NCBI GenBank assembly: GCA_937959145.1
Contig: CALGMC010000058.1
Location: 1 to 7,523 of the forward strand
Source: an uncultured Chlorobiales bacterium
Lineage (GTDB): Bacteria > Bacteroidota > Chlorobiia > Chlorobiales > Thermochlorobacteraceae
DNA length: 7,523 nt
Reading direction: 5' to 3'
Shown here: piece after piece, positions 7,468 to 7,523 of the stretch
Layout of the letters: each line of letters opens with the position of its first letter
Numbering within the stretch: the first letter of the stretch is position 1
Notes under the pieces: generated by a model
Databases searched by the model: none
Told to the model about the DNA's origin: nothing
What the model saw: the letters and a program-made list of their open reading frames with translations, nothing else
Program-made: the position numbers and the translations under genes

Positions 7468-7492
7468 AAACCCGCATAAAATAAGGGGGTTT
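7468..7492 (+). other. Small hairpin in the leader downstream of the rightward promoter
   Basis: AAACCC (7468-7473) can pair with GGGTTT (7487-7492) over a 13-base AT-rich loop. It would lie about 45 bases into the transcript from the TAnnTTTG promoter. It could be a leader structure or chance; no T-tract follows, so it is not an intrinsic terminator. Confidence 0.3.
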
Positions 7493-7523
7493 CAGACACT
7501 CGGTTTCAAAGTTGAGTAGTTGA

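Larger units (their letters stand above)
7227..7523. other. Intergenic region upstream of pnp, no gene seen
   Basis: This 297-bp stretch is AT-richer than the genes around it and has no convincing reading frame on either strand. It holds the pnp leader and, by inference, the pnp promoter, which I could not place with confidence. It also holds a rightward promoter with the start of its transcript. No tRNA, rRNA, tmRNA or RNase P core sequence is recognisable. Confidence 0.7.

Noticed and set aside
7428..7469. TTG-initiated 13-codon frame as an attenuator leader peptide
   Set aside because: It starts within a few bases of the predicted transcription start, has no ribosome site and shows no run of a regulatory amino acid.

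Overview
The window (7,523 bp, moderate GC, uniform in composition) is an ordinary chromosomal segment with three large protein genes and one short regulatory gap at its right end. The proteins resemble those of the Bacteroidota/Chlorobiota group. The MutS N-terminus and the PNPase RNase PH domains have the sequence style of that group, start codons lack clear Shine-Dalgarno sites, and a textbook TTTG-N19-TAnnTTTG promoter of Bacteroidota type lies near the right edge. My best guess is a Chlorobiota or Chloroherpeton-like bacterium, but this rests on recalled family resemblance, not on a search.

Layout. Positions 1-2115 (+) hold the 3' part of a large soluble signalling protein that is open at the left edge. 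It has TPR repeats, a coiled coil, a complete histidine kinase (HisKA plus HATPase), a receiver domain and a LuxR/NarL-type DNA-binding domain in one chain. A gap of about 100 bp follows, then mutS (about 2221-4860, +), the mismatch-recognition ATPase. mutS converges on pnp (7226-4959, -), which encodes polynucleotide phosphorylase. The 98-bp convergent gap holds a terminator-like hairpin whose T-tract serves the pnp transcript, and an 11-bp direct repeat.

Positions 7227-7523 contain no gene. Reading left, this stretch is the pnp leader, with a strong GC hairpin just before the start codon. Reading right, it carries a consensus promoter driving a transcription unit whose gene lies outside the window; the first 100 or so bases of that transcript have no ATG or GTG start.

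The three genes do not form an obvious pathway: stress or signal-responsive transcription, DNA repair and RNA decay sit side by side. The most unusual item is the one-protein two-component system at the left. I see no mobile element, CRISPR array, tRNA, rRNA, phage gene or clearly novel multi-gene system.
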